Of a DNA stretch of 54,581 nucleotides, positions 7,233-16,587 are shown in pieces. This DNA comes from Candidatus Paceibacter sp. (GTDB lineage: Bacteria > Patescibacteriota > Minisyncoccia > UBA6257 > JAGOQP01), in NCBI GenBank assembly GCA_020724905.1, contig DYGB01000005.1, positions 1-54,581 of the forward strand. The letters are read 5' to 3'. Each line of letters starts with the position of its first letter. Positions within the stretch are counted from its first letter, which is position 1. The position numbers and the translations under genes were made by a program. The notes beneath the pieces were generated by a model. The model was not told the origin of the DNA. It ran no database searches and saw only the letters and a program-made list of their open reading frames with translations.

Positions 7233-9404
7233 ATGGGAATGTATGAGGACATTTATGCATTTGAAAATATCTATACTGCGTACCAGAAGGCACGAAAAGG
7301 AAGAAGGTACAAGAAAGATATTGTGCTATTTGAAAGACATCTTGAGTCACAGTTAAGTAAAATTTCTTTTGTATTAAGAAAAGAACGATATCGTCACGGT
7401 TCATATCGAGAATTTATTGTAAATGATTCGAAAAAGAGGACGATAAGTGCAACATCGTTTCAAGATCGTATTGTACACCATGCAGTATATGCATATATAG
7501 AACCTCTCTTTGAAAAACAATTTATTTATGATTCGTATGTGTGTAGAAAGGGAAAGGGATCTCATCGTGCAGTGAAACGATTAAGACGACACATGTATGG
7601 AGTCAGTGGTGGATATAGAAAAGAGGCATGGTATTTAAAAATGGACGTTGCACAGTATTTCAAAAGCATTGATCATAGAATTCTCAAAGAATTAATATGG
7701 TGTACTATCCATGACTCTCGTACGTTAAAACTTCTTTCTATCATTATTAATAGTCGATGGGATAGAGAGTATAAAGGAAGAAAAACAGGCATTCCGATAG
7801 GAAATCTTACCAGTCAATTATTTGCAAATATATATCTCAATCCCCTTGATCACTATATAAAAGAACAATTGAAGTGTAGATACTATGTACGATATATGGA
7901 TGATATTGTTATTTGTCATTCCGACAGGGCATTTCTTCAAATAGTACACAAAGAAATAGAACGGTATGCAGAAAATACACTTCGTCTCACATTCCATCCT
8001 AATAAAGTTATAATAAAACCAATCCATAAAGGGGTTCCCTTTCTTGGATATATTCTCTATCCACACTACACACGGTTAAGACAATCAACAGTAAAAAGAT
8101 GTAAGTTGAGAATTAAAAAATACAACAAAAGAAACAGTTCCCCAAAAACAATGGAGAGCTCATATATGGCATGGAAAGGGTATGCTTCATATGCAAATGC
8201 ATGGAGAAAAACAGAAATACTATGGAGGCATGTTTACTCATCTAAGTCGGTAACATATAGTAAAACTATGAAACAAATATATTTGGATTATGCTGCTACA
8301 ACACCTCCTTCCAAGAGAGTGGTGCAAAGCATGAAAAAAGCACTATCTATATGGGGGAATCCTTCATCCCTTCATCACTATGGACAGGAAGCTTTTAACC
8401 TTCTTGAGAAATCTCGTAGTGCAATTGCAACATCCTTAGGGGTAGAAGAAAATAATGTCATCTTTTGCTCTTCAGCAACTGAATGTTCAAACCTCTATCT
8501 ACGGTCTATAGCACAAGAATATAAAAAGGAAAAAGGACATATTCCTCATATTGTTATCTCAGATCTTGAACATGCTGGGGTATATGAAACTGCTTACGCA
8601 CTTGAAAAAGAGGGGAAGGTAACACTGTCTCTTGTTTCTTCTCATAATGGGAGAGTGCGCCTTGAGGATGTGGATCGTGCTCTTACTCCACATACTGCAT
8701 TAGTTGCAGTGATTGCGGTTCAAAATGAAATTGGAACAGTGCAACCATACAATGAGATAGCCGAAATGATTCAAAAGAAGCGAGGGGAAGGTAGGTTTCC
8801 TCTTTTTTATACGGATGCAGTACAGGCGATAGGGCTTGGGGATCTAAAAAATATAGCCGCTGATGCATATTCTTTTTCAGGACATAAGATATATGGTCCT
8901 AAAGGAGTAGGAGTTTTGGTGATAAAAAATACTACTACATTGCACCCTCTCATTACAGGAGGTGGTCAAGAAAGAGGAGTGCGCTCAGGGACAGAAAACA
9001 TTCTTGCAATTGTTGGGTGCGCTCAAGCCCTCAAAGAGATAGAAGAAAAAAGAAAGCAGGCATCTATACAAACCCAATCCCTACAAACATATTTGAAAGA
9101 AAAAATAAAAAAAATAAAAGACATACATATCCTTGGAGATGAGAGTGCTCTTTCTCCACATATTTTAACAGTGTGGAGCCCAGCATTTCCTCCACACGTT
9201 GCACATGCCCTGGACAGCAAAGGGATTGCTGTATCTTCAGGGTCAGCGTGTGCTCAACGAGGACATAAAAAATCACGTATTCTTTCTTCTCTTGGGATAG
9301 GAGAGGAAGAAACTACAAAAACGATACGCATTAGTATTGGAAGAGAAACAAAAAAAGCTGATATTGACCGTCTCATCAAAACGCTTATAATACTAGTACA
9401 GTAA
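7233..9404 (+). CDS. DGR reverse transcriptase, open reading frame continuing into cysteine desulfurase
   Basis: The first ~343 codons encode a DGR-class reverse transcriptase. The start MGMYEDIYAFENIYTAYQKA matches the usual DGR RT N-terminus. The catalytic box is YMDD near residue 220, and motif 4 is GIPIGNLTSQ near 186, with SQ where other reverse transcriptases have SP, a DGR hallmark. The RT uses the TR RNA to make adenine-mutagenised cDNA that replaces VR. I preferred 7233 (or 7239) over the GTG at 7152 because the upstream residues are unlike RTs and overlap a stem-loop. Oddly, no stop codon follows the RT: the frame passes through VTYSKTM directly into a full cysteine desulfurase ending at 9404. 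Either a ~723-residue fusion is made, or the RT lost its stop and the desulfurase starts separately at 8268. Confidence 0.88.
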   Translation: MGMYEDIYAFENIYTAYQKARKGRRYKKDIVLFERHLESQLSKISFVLRKERYRHGSYREFIVNDSKKRTISATSFQDRIVHHAVYAYIEPLFEKQFIYDSYVCRKGKGSHRAVKRLRRHMYGVSGGYRKEAWYLKMDVAQYFKSIDHRILKELIWCTIHDSRTLKLLSIIINSRWDREYKGRKTGIPIGNLTSQLFANIYLNPLDHYIKEQLKCRYYVRYMDDIVICHSDRAFLQIVHKEIERYAENTLRLTFHPNKVIIKPIHKGVPFLGYILYPHYTRLRQSTVKRCKLRIKKYNKRNSSPKTMESSYMAWKGYASYANAWRKTEILWRHVYSSKSVTYSKTMKQIYLDYAATTPPSKRVVQSMKKALSIWGNPSSLHHYGQEAFNLLEKSRSAIATSLGVEENNVIFCSSATECSNLYLRSIAQEYKKEKGHIPHIVISDLEHAGVYETAYALEKEGKVTLSLVSSHNGRVRLEDVDRALTPHTALVAVIAVQNEIGTVQPYNEIAEMIQKKRGEGRFPLFYTDAVQAIGLGDLKNIAADAYSFSGHKIYGPKGVGVLVIKNTTTLHPLITGGGQERGVRSGTENILAIVGCAQALKEIEEKRKQASIQTQSLQTYLKEKIKKIKDIHILGDESALSPHILTVWSPAFPPHVAHALDSKGIAVSSGSACAQRGHKKSRILSSLGIGEEETTKTIRISIGRETKKADIDRLIKTLIILVQ
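8233..8261 (+). promoter_or_regulatory. Candidate internal promoter for cysteine desulfurase within the RT 3' end
   Basis: TTTACT at 8233-8238, a 17-bp spacer, and TATAGT at 8256-8261, followed 6 nt later by the ATG at 8268. The geometry matches other leaderless-type starts in this window (4130, 14917, 31761, 42310). It supports independent expression of the desulfurase despite the open frame from RT. Confidence 0.45.
8268..9404 (+). CDS. Cysteine desulfurase (NifS/IscS family), in frame with the upstream RT
   Basis: A PLP enzyme that releases sulfur from cysteine for Fe-S clusters or tRNA thiolation. The 378 residues starting MKQIYLDYAATTPP have the complete family architecture: the SATECSN segment near 66 and the DLEHAGV segment near 100. 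The PLP-lysine motif SGHKIYGPKG is near 205, the GGGQERGVRSGTEN loop near 230, and the catalytic-cysteine loop SSGSACAQ near 325. The ATG at 8268 is exactly where normal NifS proteins begin, so this region could be a free-standing gene, but no stop separates it from the RT. No IscU or MnmA neighbour is visible. The adjoining RT is probably an insertion that replaced this gene's upstream region. Confidence 0.9.
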   Translation: MKQIYLDYAATTPPSKRVVQSMKKALSIWGNPSSLHHYGQEAFNLLEKSRSAIATSLGVEENNVIFCSSATECSNLYLRSIAQEYKKEKGHIPHIVISDLEHAGVYETAYALEKEGKVTLSLVSSHNGRVRLEDVDRALTPHTALVAVIAVQNEIGTVQPYNEIAEMIQKKRGEGRFPLFYTDAVQAIGLGDLKNIAADAYSFSGHKIYGPKGVGVLVIKNTTTLHPLITGGGQERGVRSGTENILAIVGCAQALKEIEEKRKQASIQTQSLQTYLKEKIKKIKDIHILGDESALSPHILTVWSPAFPPHVAHALDSKGIAVSSGSACAQRGHKKSRILSSLGIGEEETTKTIRISIGRETKKADIDRLIKTLIILVQ

Positions 9405-9418
9405 GGTATCTTTCGTAT

Positions 9419-10639
9419 ATGACTCGTATACAAACATTCGCACAACGATACAGGGTGCATATTGTGATAGCCATTATTGGTTTTGTCGTAGGGCTTGGAC
9501 TTTCTTTTCTTTCTCCTCAGGAGGTAGTATCTCCTCCTATCCAAGACCAACCATCTCAGGAGTATAGAGCTCCAGAAGGATATGAACAGGCAATTGTGAG
9601 TGCAGTGCAAAAGGCATCTCCCGCAGTGGTTTCAATTATCGTGAGTAAGGATGTTCCTATCATCGAACAATGTCCTTCTAATCCTTTTTCAAACACTCCT
9701 CGGGGGTTTGAAGATTTCTTTGGATTTGGGAATGACTTTTTTCAATTCTATGAACCATGCCAGAAAGGAACTGAGAAAAGAGAAATCGGAGGGGGAAGTG
9801 GTTTTATCGTATCTTCTGATGGGCTTATTGTGACAAACAAACATGTCGTAGAAGATGATGAGGCACAGTACAGTGTTTTTAGTAATGATGGAACAGAATA
9901 CAAGGCAACAATAGAAGCAGTACATCCAACCCTTGATATCGCAATTATTCGTATTGAAGGAGAAAACCTTCCAACAGTGACACTGGGAAATTCAAATGAG
10001 GTGGTATTGGGGCAGACAACAATCGCAATTGGAAATGCGCTTGGAGAATTCAGAAATACCGTATCGGTAGGTGTTGTGTCTGGACTTGCTCGGAATGTTG
10101 CTGCTACTTCAGCACGGGGAGGGACAGAAATTATCGAAGGAGTGATACAGACTGATGCTGCTATTAATCCAGGAAATTCAGGAGGACCACTTCTTAATAC
10201 AAAGGGGGAAGTTATTGGAATTAATACCGCTATGGTTGCAGGAGCACAAGGAATTGGATTTGCGCTCCCTATTAATGCAGCGAAACAATCAATTCAATCA
10301 GTTGAAACGTATGGTGAGATTCAGGTGGCATATTTGGGAGTACGGTATGTCATGCTTACCCCAGAACGTGCAGAACAATACAATGTCCCACAAAAAGAAG
10401 GAGCTCTTATCAAAGGGTTAGAAGAAGGACTTGCTGTTGAGGTAGGATCCCCTGCATATCAAGCTGGTCTTCGGGAAGGGGATGTTATTATGGAAGTTGA
10501 TGGGGTAAAAATTGACAGAGACACCTCTCTTGCGTATGGTATCTCACAGAAAAACCCAGGAGACACAGTACGTCTGAAAATTGCACGGGGTGAGGAAGAG
10601 TTTGAAATTGATGTTATACTTACTAAACGATCAGAATAA
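9419..10639 (+). CDS. htrA: HtrA/DegP-type serine protease with PDZ domain
   Basis: A 406-residue envelope protease/chaperone. There is one N-terminal membrane anchor (about residues 14-31), then a trypsin-like domain with the triad His142 (TNKHVVE), Asp173 (TLDIAII) and Ser254 (PGNSGGPL). One C-terminal PDZ domain spans about 300-400 (AYLGVRYVML, GLREGDVIMEVDG). The single PDZ domain and membrane anchor are the DegS/HtrA-like arrangement. The extracytoplasmic protease domain has two cysteines (85, 114) in the loop before the catalytic His that could form a disulfide. The start lies 14 nt after the desulfurase stop, with TATCTT at 9407-9412 six nt before the ATG, another possible leaderless start. 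Confidence 0.93.
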   Translation: MTRIQTFAQRYRVHIVIAIIGFVVGLGLSFLSPQEVVSPPIQDQPSQEYRAPEGYEQAIVSAVQKASPAVVSIIVSKDVPIIEQCPSNPFSNTPRGFEDFFGFGNDFFQFYEPCQKGTEKREIGGGSGFIVSSDGLIVTNKHVVEDDEAQYSVFSNDGTEYKATIEAVHPTLDIAIIRIEGENLPTVTLGNSNEVVLGQTTIAIGNALGEFRNTVSVGVVSGLARNVAATSARGGTEIIEGVIQTDAAINPGNSGGPLLNTKGEVIGINTAMVAGAQGIGFALPINAAKQSIQSVETYGEIQVAYLGVRYVMLTPERAEQYNVPQKEGALIKGLEEGLAVEVGSPAYQAGLREGDVIMEVDGVKIDRDTSLAYGISQKNPGDTVRLKIARGEEEFEIDVILTKRSE

Positions 10640-10642
10640 TAC

Positions 10643-13288
10643 ATGAATAATTTTAATAAATTTACTATAAAGGCTCAGGAAGCATTGCAGACAGCCCAAG
10701 AAATAGCAGGTCAATATAATCATGGAGAATTAAAAGCACTCCACCTATTACTTGCCCTCATTCAAGACAAACAATCACTTGTCTATCCTATGCTCATACA
10801 TGCAGGAGTACATCTTGATGAGCTTGAGCGAGAACTAGAGATGCAGATTGAAAAACAACCAAAAATATTCTCATCACAAAAAGGATCATTTGGACAACTC
10901 TATCTATCGCATGAACTTCTTGGGGTTATTGATGGAGCTCAAAAGATAGCAACAGGAAAACAAGATGAGTTTATTTCATGTGAGCATCTCCTTATGGGGA
11001 TTGCACTTGCTCCCTCATCAGCAGCGGGTGTCCTGCATCGACTTGGATTTACTGAAGAGATAGCCCAAAGAACATTTGATGAGGTGCGAGGATCACATAG
11101 AGTTACCGATGATATGCCAGAAAACAAATTTAAAGCAATAGAAAAATATTCTCTCAATCTCACTCAGAAAGCTCGAGATGGGAAGCTAGATCCTGTAGTA
11201 GGACGAGATGAAGAATTGCGACGAGTTATTCAAGTTCTCTCTCGTCGAACAAAGAATAATCCTGTTCTCATTGGAGAACCAGGTGTGGGAAAGACTGCTG
11301 TTGTTGAAGGACTTGCACAACGCATTGTTTCAGAAGAGGTCCCTGAAAGTTTGATGGGGAAGGAAATTATGATGCTTGATTTAGGATCACTTCTTGCAGG
11401 AACGAAGTTTCGAGGAGATTTTGAGGATCGACTCAAAGCATTCATGAAAGAGGTTCAAGAAGCAGAAGGAAAGATTATCCTCTTTATTGATGAGATTCAT
11501 ACGATTGTAGGGGCAGGAGCTGCCGAGGGAGCGATAGATGCTTCAAACCTCTTAAAACCAGCACTAGCTCGAGGAGAACTTCGTGCTATTGGAGCAACAA
11601 CAACAAAGGAGTATCAGAAATATATAGAAAAAGATGCAGCACTTGAGAGACGGTTCCAACCAATTATGGTGGAAGAGCCTTCACTACATGATAGCATCGC
11701 TATCTTGCGGGGCTTAAAAGAGAAATATGAAGTCCACCATGGTATTCGTATTACCGATGAAGCGATTGTTGCTGCAGCAAATCTTTCGGCTCGCTACATT
11801 ACCGACCGATTCCTTCCTGATAAAGCCATTGACCTTATCGATGAAGCAGCAGCATCACAGCGCCTCGAGTCTGATAGTGTTCCTTCTGATATTGAACGAG
11901 TTCGTCGAGACTTAACTCGTTTTGAGATAGAAAAATCAGCACTTCTTGCAGAGAAGGGAGAAAAGAAAAAAGAGCGCCTTAGTGAAATAGAAAAAGAACT
12001 CCAGAAATATAAAAAAGAACATGATAAACTTTCAAAAGCATGGAAGAAAGAAAAAGATGCTCATGGAAAGATTCATGAATTGCAAAAAAAGATAGACGAG
12101 TTAAAGAGAGAAGCGGAAGCTGAAGAACGAGAAGGAGATTTGGATCGAGTTGCAAAGATAGTATATGGAGAACTTCCTGAACTTGAAAAAGAATTAAAAG
12201 GTCTTGAGAAAAAACAAAAGAGTAGAGGAAAGCGATCTCGTAGCTTTATCAAAGAAGAAATTGATGAAGAGGATATTGCACGAGTTGTTGCTCGGTGGAC
12301 AGGCGTACCAGTCTCAAAAATGATGGAATCTGAAAATGAAAAATTAACAAAGATTGATGAGATTTTAGGAGAACAGGTAATTGGACAGACGTATGCTGTT
12401 GATCAAGTATCTCGGGCTCTCAGGCGTGCACGAGCAGGACTTTCTGATGAAGATAGACCACTTGGTTCCTTTATGTTCCTTGGTCCTACAGGAGTAGGAA
12501 AAACAGAACTTGCACGAGCACTAGCTGAGTTCATGTTTAATGACAAAAAAGCACTTGTTCGTATTGATATGTCTGAATTTATGGAACGGCATGCTGTTGC
12601 AAAACTTATAGGATCTCCTCCAGGATATATTGGTCATGAAGAAGGAGGACACCTTACAGAAATTGTTCGTCATCGTCCTTACAGCCTTATCCTGTTTGAT
12701 GAAATAGAGAAAGCACACCCTGATGCATTTAATATTCTGCTTCAGGTACTTGATAATGGAAGACTAACAGATTCAAAAGGACGAGTGGTAAACTTCAAAA
12801 ATACAATTATCATTCTTACCTCAAATATAGGAAGTGATTTCTTTTATGAGTCAGGAGGACCTATTGGATTTAATGGGAAAGGATCCGAAAAAGAGAAAGA
12901 AGAGCATCGTATGGAGTCAATTCGAGAAAGAGTTATGGAAAGCTTGCGAGAAAACTTTCGTCCAGAGTTTATTAATCGACTTGATGATATTGTTATCTTT
13001 AATGCATTATCTCAAAAAGATATAGAAAAGATTGTTGATATTCAGATTCAAGAATTAGTAATCAATAAGATGGAGAAGAAAGGATTTTCAATCCAGGTTG
13101 ATACTTCAGCTCGAAAGTATATAGCACAAGAAGCATTTGACCCTCAGTTTGGTGCCCGACCAATTCGTCGATATATACAAAAACATGTTGTTGATGAGCT
13201 TGCTGAGAAAATAATAAAACAACGCATTAATGGAAAGAAAAAAATTAAAATTACTGCCAAAGGCAGGAGTGGTATCACTATTACTTAG
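10643..13288 (+). CDS. clpB: ATP-dependent disaggregase ClpB
   Basis: An 881-residue Hsp100 unfoldase that rescues aggregated proteins with DnaK. The order is Clp N domain (1-150), AAA-1 with Walker A GEPGVGKT at 211-218, and a long K/E-rich coiled-coil middle domain (about 410-530, ending PELEKEL). AAA-2 follows with GPTGVGKT near 614-621, and then the ClpB-type C-terminal domain (FGARPIRR). The full-length middle domain favours ClpB over ClpC/ClpA, and I see no ClpP-binding IGF-type loop. It begins 3 nt after htrA, forming an envelope/proteostasis pair. The 3' end overlaps the next frame by up to 59 nt. Confidence 0.93.
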   Translation: MNNFNKFTIKAQEALQTAQEIAGQYNHGELKALHLLLALIQDKQSLVYPMLIHAGVHLDELERELEMQIEKQPKIFSSQKGSFGQLYLSHELLGVIDGAQKIATGKQDEFISCEHLLMGIALAPSSAAGVLHRLGFTEEIAQRTFDEVRGSHRVTDDMPENKFKAIEKYSLNLTQKARDGKLDPVVGRDEELRRVIQVLSRRTKNNPVLIGEPGVGKTAVVEGLAQRIVSEEVPESLMGKEIMMLDLGSLLAGTKFRGDFEDRLKAFMKEVQEAEGKIILFIDEIHTIVGAGAAEGAIDASNLLKPALARGELRAIGATTTKEYQKYIEKDAALERRFQPIMVEEPSLHDSIAILRGLKEKYEVHHGIRITDEAIVAAANLSARYITDRFLPDKAIDLIDEAAASQRLESDSVPSDIERVRRDLTRFEIEKSALLAEKGEKKKERLSEIEKELQKYKKEHDKLSKAWKKEKDAHGKIHELQKKIDELKREAEAEEREGDLDRVAKIVYGELPELEKELKGLEKKQKSRGKRSRSFIKEEIDEEDIARVVARWTGVPVSKMMESENEKLTKIDEILGEQVIGQTYAVDQVSRALRRARAGLSDEDRPLGSFMFLGPTGVGKTELARALAEFMFNDKKALVRIDMSEFMERHAVAKLIGSPPGYIGHEEGGHLTEIVRHRPYSLILFDEIEKAHPDAFNILLQVLDNGRLTDSKGRVVNFKNTIIILTSNIGSDFFYESGGPIGFNGKGSEKEKEEHRMESIRERVMESLRENFRPEFINRLDDIVIFNALSQKDIEKIVDIQIQELVINKMEKKGFSIQVDTSARKYIAQEAFDPQFGARPIRRYIQKHVVDELAEKIIKQRINGKKKIKITAKGRSGITIT

Positions 13289-13976
13289 TGGTCTTCTCTA
13301 TATCATAGGGCTTTTTCTCCTCTTTACCCAAGGGTCATGGTGGACGTGGTTGGTATATATTGGAATAAGTATCTATCTGTACAGAAAATTCTTTTACAAA
13401 ACGAAAGGATTTATATGGTTTGGAGTGGGAATTATTCTTGCGTCTCTATGGGCAGTTACTATTGTTTCTTCTCCAGCGCTTTCACTATTGATATCGATTG
13501 TTTTTGGAGTACTTCTTATGTTGTTATTGGGGCTGGAGATATCACTCTTTCATAAAGAGGAGTTTATCGTCAGTATTCTTTTCTACTCCCTCGTTTATAT
13601 TCTTCTCGCTCTGTTTTCTTTTTCTGTTACGATCCTTGGTCCATGGGGACAGATTGGTATGATTATTATATTGTTCTTGAGTATTGGGGTAATGCTTCGA
13701 GACGTTTCCTATCTTGTTCTTGATACCTCTTCAGATATTGTGATTCTTACCTATGCATTTATTGCCTCATTTCTCACCATGCAGATGGTGTGGATGAGTA
13801 GCTTGTTCTCATTTGGATTTTTGTATGGTGCGTCTCTGAGCACAGTCTTTTTGATTTTGTTTTCTGATACCTTCTTGCGGTACAAAACTGCACAACTAAC
13901 AAAGAATGCCATTCTCCAAAACAGTATATTTTTGGTACTATTCTCTGTGGGGATTGTCTTACTTTCATTGGTATGA
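13230..13976 (+). CDS. Polytopic membrane protein of unknown function
   Basis: A 248-residue, very hydrophobic protein with about seven membrane helices (for example [37 protein letters not shown]). I recognise no family. If translation starts at the ATG at 13230 the gene overlaps clpB by 59 nt, which is long for this compact region. An in-frame GTG at 13269 ([11 protein letters not shown]), directly after AGGAG, would cut the overlap to 20 nt but leaves an unfavourable spacing. The stop overlaps the tsaE start as ATGA, implying translational coupling and co-transcription with clpB and tsaE. Confidence 0.7.
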   Translation: MERKKLKLLPKAGVVSLLLSGLLYIIGLFLLFTQGSWWTWLVYIGISIYLYRKFFYKTKGFIWFGVGIILASLWAVTIVSSPALSLLISIVFGVLLMLLLGLEISLFHKEEFIVSILFYSLVYILLALFSFSVTILGPWGQIGMIIILFLSIGVMLRDVSYLVLDTSSDIVILTYAFIASFLTMQMVWMSSLFSFGFLYGASLSTVFLILFSDTFLRYKTAQLTKNAILQNSIFLVLFSVGIVLLSLV

Positions 13977-14428
13977 AATTGATATCACGGACTGAGGAAG
14001 AAACACAACAGATAGGGGAGAAGTGTGGGGTGTTTCTTGAAAAATACATTGCACAACACAAGACTCCTGTGCTAGTAACACTTCAGGGAGAATTAGGAAG
14101 CGGGAAGACAGTATTTAGCAGAGGAGTGCTCAAGGCGTTTGGGATTATCCCACATGGAGCAAGTCCAACATTTGTATTAATGAAACGATATACTCCACAG
14201 CATGAGAGTGTGGTTTCTCATATTATTCATATAGATGCGTACAGATTAGACAAAGAGACTAATATAGATGCTATTGGGTTTAATGACCTTACAAAAGAAG
14301 ATGCAATCATACTTATTGAATGGCCAGAACATATTTCATATACACCAGACATTCCTCATCTGATGGTTGTTTGTGAACACGGAGAAGATGAAACTATTCG
14401 ATATATAGATATAAGAAAACCCCAGTAA
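13973..14428 (+). CDS. tsaE: tRNA threonylcarbamoyladenosine biosynthesis ATPase TsaE
   Basis: TsaE is the ATPase of the TsaBDE complex that makes t6A37 on ANN-decoding tRNAs. The 151 residues carry Walker A GELGSGKT at 39-46, the ASPTFVLM segment and the HIDAYRLD strand typical of the family, and a Walker B-like IILIEWPE. The length matches the family. The start overlaps the upstream membrane-protein stop by 4 nt. The gene ends inside a strong terminator. The tsaB and tsaD partners are not in this window. Confidence 0.93.
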   Translation: MKLISRTEEETQQIGEKCGVFLEKYIAQHKTPVLVTLQGELGSGKTVFSRGVLKAFGIIPHGASPTFVLMKRYTPQHESVVSHIIHIDAYRLDKETNIDAIGFNDLTKEDAIILIEWPEHISYTPDIPHLMVVCEHGEDETIRYIDIRKPQ

Positions 14429-14445
14429 ACTACACTGGGGTTTTT
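14417..14445. terminator. Bidirectional terminator between tsaE and the lipoprotein gene
   Basis: ACCCCAGT (14417-14424) pairs with ACTGGGGT (14432-14439), with T-rich sequence on the plus side and AAAA upstream giving T's on the minus side. The stem overlaps the tsaE stop codon. Confidence 0.85.
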
Positions 14446-14448
14446 GGT

Positions 14449-14814
14449 TTATCTAAATTCCCTCTCTTGTATTGTCCATTGATAGCTTTCATATGGGCGG
14501 GTGTAGAAAGAAAAAGTTTTCTCGGATATTTTTAGGACATTGTTTTGTGGCTGTATTGCCACAAACGTCACCCTCTTCGATCTGTTTGTATTCGCAAAGA
14601 TAGAAAAGAAATGATATCTCCCTATAGAATAACTTTCTCCAGGATCAAGTGTTGCGATTCTTTCCCCAAAAAGATGTATATGTGCAACTTGCATCGTGCC
14701 ATTCGTTATAGTAATGGCGGGTGGAGATGATACGAACGGTTGATTGTAGCATCCACTACCAAAAAAGCTAAAAACAATTAGGGTTAAGAGTAAAAGAATA
14801 TGACTCTTTTTCAT
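14449..14814 (-). CDS. Small predicted lipoprotein of unknown function
   Basis: A 121-residue product with a lipoprotein signal: hydrophobic LILLLLTLIVFSFFG-type stretch and a lipobox-like FGSGC, with Cys near residue 22. The mature part is beta-rich (AITITNGTMQ, HIHLFGERIATLDPGESYS) and I do not recognise it. The start is secure: AGGAGG sits a few nt before the ATG, and a perfect consensus promoter lies upstream (14843-14871). This combination of consensus promoter and strong Shine-Dalgarno site is unlike most core genes here and suggests high expression or a different history. It converges on tsaE and diverges from pilB. Confidence 0.7.
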   Translation of the reverse strand: MKKSHILLLLTLIVFSFFGSGCYNQPFVSSPPAITITNGTMQVAHIHLFGERIATLDPGESYSIGRYHFFSIFANTNRSKRVTFVAIQPQNNVLKISEKTFSFYTRPYESYQWTIQEREFR

Positions 14815-14842
14815 GACTTCCTCCTGTTAATTTTCTAATTAC

Positions 14843-14871
14843 ATTATACATCTTTAGTATAAATATGTCAA
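14843..14871 (-). promoter_or_regulatory. Consensus sigma-70 promoter for the lipoprotein gene
   Basis: On the minus strand, TTGACA (14871-14866), a 17-bp spacer and TATAAT (14848-14843), a perfect match to consensus. The ATG at 14814 follows with an AGGAGG ribosome site. Confidence 0.85.
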
Positions 14872-14902
14872 TGTTTTGGTTTCTTTTTCCTTGTTTTTCT
14901 CG

Positions 14903-14908
14903 TACAAT
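14903..14908 (+). promoter_or_regulatory. -10 element of pilB with leaderless spacing
   Basis: TACAAT lies 8 nt before the pilB ATG at 14917, the same spacing as at 4130, 31761 and 42310. The -35 is poor (TTGGTT with a long spacer). Confidence 0.5.
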
Positions 14909-14916
14909 AGACATAT

Positions 14917-16587
14917 ATGAAGGAAAACGAACTCCACGATCAACTGTCTCAAATGAGACGTGAAGCTGAAGAAAGAGATGCGCAACGACGTGCAGATTCA
15001 GCTGGGGTGAAGTATCTTCCAAAAGAAAAGTTGGCAGTGAATGTTGATGCGCTTGCATTAATAGAAGAACACGAAGCACATGAAGCACAATGTGCAATTG
15101 TTGAGGAAGAAGACAAACGAGTTGCACTCGTTACGCTTGATCCAGGATTTTCTAAAACAAAAAAAGTCATACAGACATTAAAAGAGAAGGGATATGATGT
15201 TGTCTTGTATGTTGTATCGCACAGTTCTCTTGAGTACGCCTATTCTTTTTATAAACACGTCACGTCACGTCGGAGTGCTGTTGTAGGGGCAGTAAAAATT
15301 GAAGAAGACAGCGAGGGGACAATCCAGGAACATGAGATAGAAACGCTAGAGAAAGTAAAAGAGTCACTGACCAAGTATAATTCTCCAGGATCAATATCTT
15401 TATTTATGCAGGCACTTCTTCTGGGGGCAATGTCTCTTCGTGCTTCTGATATTCATATAGAACCTCGAAATGAAAGTGTCATAGTACGATATCGTATTGA
15501 TGGTATTCTTCAGGACATCTTTGCTGGTATGACACAACATGTATATCGTGCCGTATTGTCACGAATAAAACTCCGTTCCGAGTTAAAAATAAATGTGAGA
15601 GATGAGGCGCAAGATGGACGATTCACCATTGATTTCACGGAAAAAAGGGATATTGAAGTACGTGTTGCAATTGCTCCCTCAGAGTTTGGAGAAGTTGTGG
15701 TAATGCGTCTTTTAGATCCAGAGACAATACAATTAGAGCTTTCTCAGTTAGGACTTCGAGAAGATGATCTAGCGATTATAGAAAAAGAATTGAAAAAACC
15801 TCATGGAATGATCCTTAATACTGGTCCAACAGGATCGGGAAAAACAACAACACTGTATGCGTTTTTGAAACGGAAACACTCTTCTGAGGTAAAGATTATT
15901 ACCATAGAAAACCCTATTGAATATCACATTGAAGGTATTGAACAAACACAAGTAGACCCCCAGGCAGGGTATACATTTTCTGATGGGCTCAAATCTCTGA
16001 TGAGACAAGACCCTGATATTATATTGGTTGGAGAAATTCGTGACAAAGAAACAGCAGAAATTGCAGTACAGGCATCTCTTACTGGGCATATGGTATTTTC
16101 TACCGTACACGCAAATGAATCCACCGGAGGAATACCTCGTCTTTTAGACTTGGGCGCAAAAGCAAACAGTCTTGCTCCAGCGCTTAACCTTATCATCGCA
16201 CAACGTTTGGTACGTCGTCTCTGTGATGCATGTAAAAAAGAAGTCCCTCTTGAGAACAAGGAGACTATTGAAACGTTTCTTTCCTCACTTCCCAAGAGAG
16301 TAGAAACGGAGAGTCTTAAAACGGTTGATCATGTATACGAACCGGTAGGATGTCCGGTCTGCAATGGAACTGGATTTAAGGGTCGTATTGGTATTTATGA
16401 ACTTCTTGAGATTAATGATCGTATTCAGGAGCTTATCTTAGAAGAAGCAGGGAGTCTCCGTATTAAAGAAGCTGCGCAGAAGAATTTATTCGTGTCTCTT
16501 CAACAAGACGGTGTGTTAAAAGTCTTACGCGGCATTACCACACTCACTGAAGTTGAGCGAGTAACAGGAGATATCCAATGGAAATAA
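14917..16587 (+). CDS. pilB: Type IV pilus assembly ATPase PilB / GspE
   Basis: A 556-residue cytoplasmic ATPase that powers pilus or pseudopilus extension. It has an N-terminal GspE-type region, then the SDIHIEPR and VRYRIDGIL motifs near residues 178-195. Walker A GPTGSGKTTT is near 303, the Asp box near 368 (DPDIILVGEIRD), the His box near 390, and a four-cysteine zinc motif lies at CDACKKE (about 436) and CPVCNGTG (about 479). All catalytic motifs are intact. It is a plausible motor for the prepilin-type DGR protein at 5196, although that link is inference. No pilC, pilD or pilT is in the window. Confidence 0.93.
   Translation: MKENELHDQLSQMRREAEERDAQRRADSAGVKYLPKEKLAVNVDALALIEEHEAHEAQCAIVEEEDKRVALVTLDPGFSKTKKVIQTLKEKGYDVVLYVVSHSSLEYAYSFYKHVTSRRSAVVGAVKIEEDSEGTIQEHEIETLEKVKESLTKYNSPGSISLFMQALLLGAMSLRASDIHIEPRNESVIVRYRIDGILQDIFAGMTQHVYRAVLSRIKLRSELKINVRDEAQDGRFTIDFTEKRDIEVRVAIAPSEFGEVVVMRLLDPETIQLELSQLGLREDDLAIIEKELKKPHGMILNTGPTGSGKTTTLYAFLKRKHSSEVKIITIENPIEYHIEGIEQTQVDPQAGYTFSDGLKSLMRQDPDIILVGEIRDKETAEIAVQASLTGHMVFSTVHANESTGGIPRLLDLGAKANSLAPALNLIIAQRLVRRLCDACKKEVPLENKETIETFLSSLPKRVETESLKTVDHVYEPVGCPVCNGTGFKGRIGIYELLEINDRIQELILEEAGSLRIKEAAQKNLFVSLQQDGVLKVLRGITTLTEVERVTGDIQWK

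Noticed and set aside
6982-7356. 124-residue frame overlapping TR
   Set aside because: It runs through the template repeat and RT leader; TR is non-coding and the frame conflicts with RT.
7233-8267. RT as part of a retron or group II intron
   Set aside because: The VR/TR pair with adenine-only changes, Avd and the SQ variant of motif 4 define a DGR; no maturase domain or msr/msd fold was seen.
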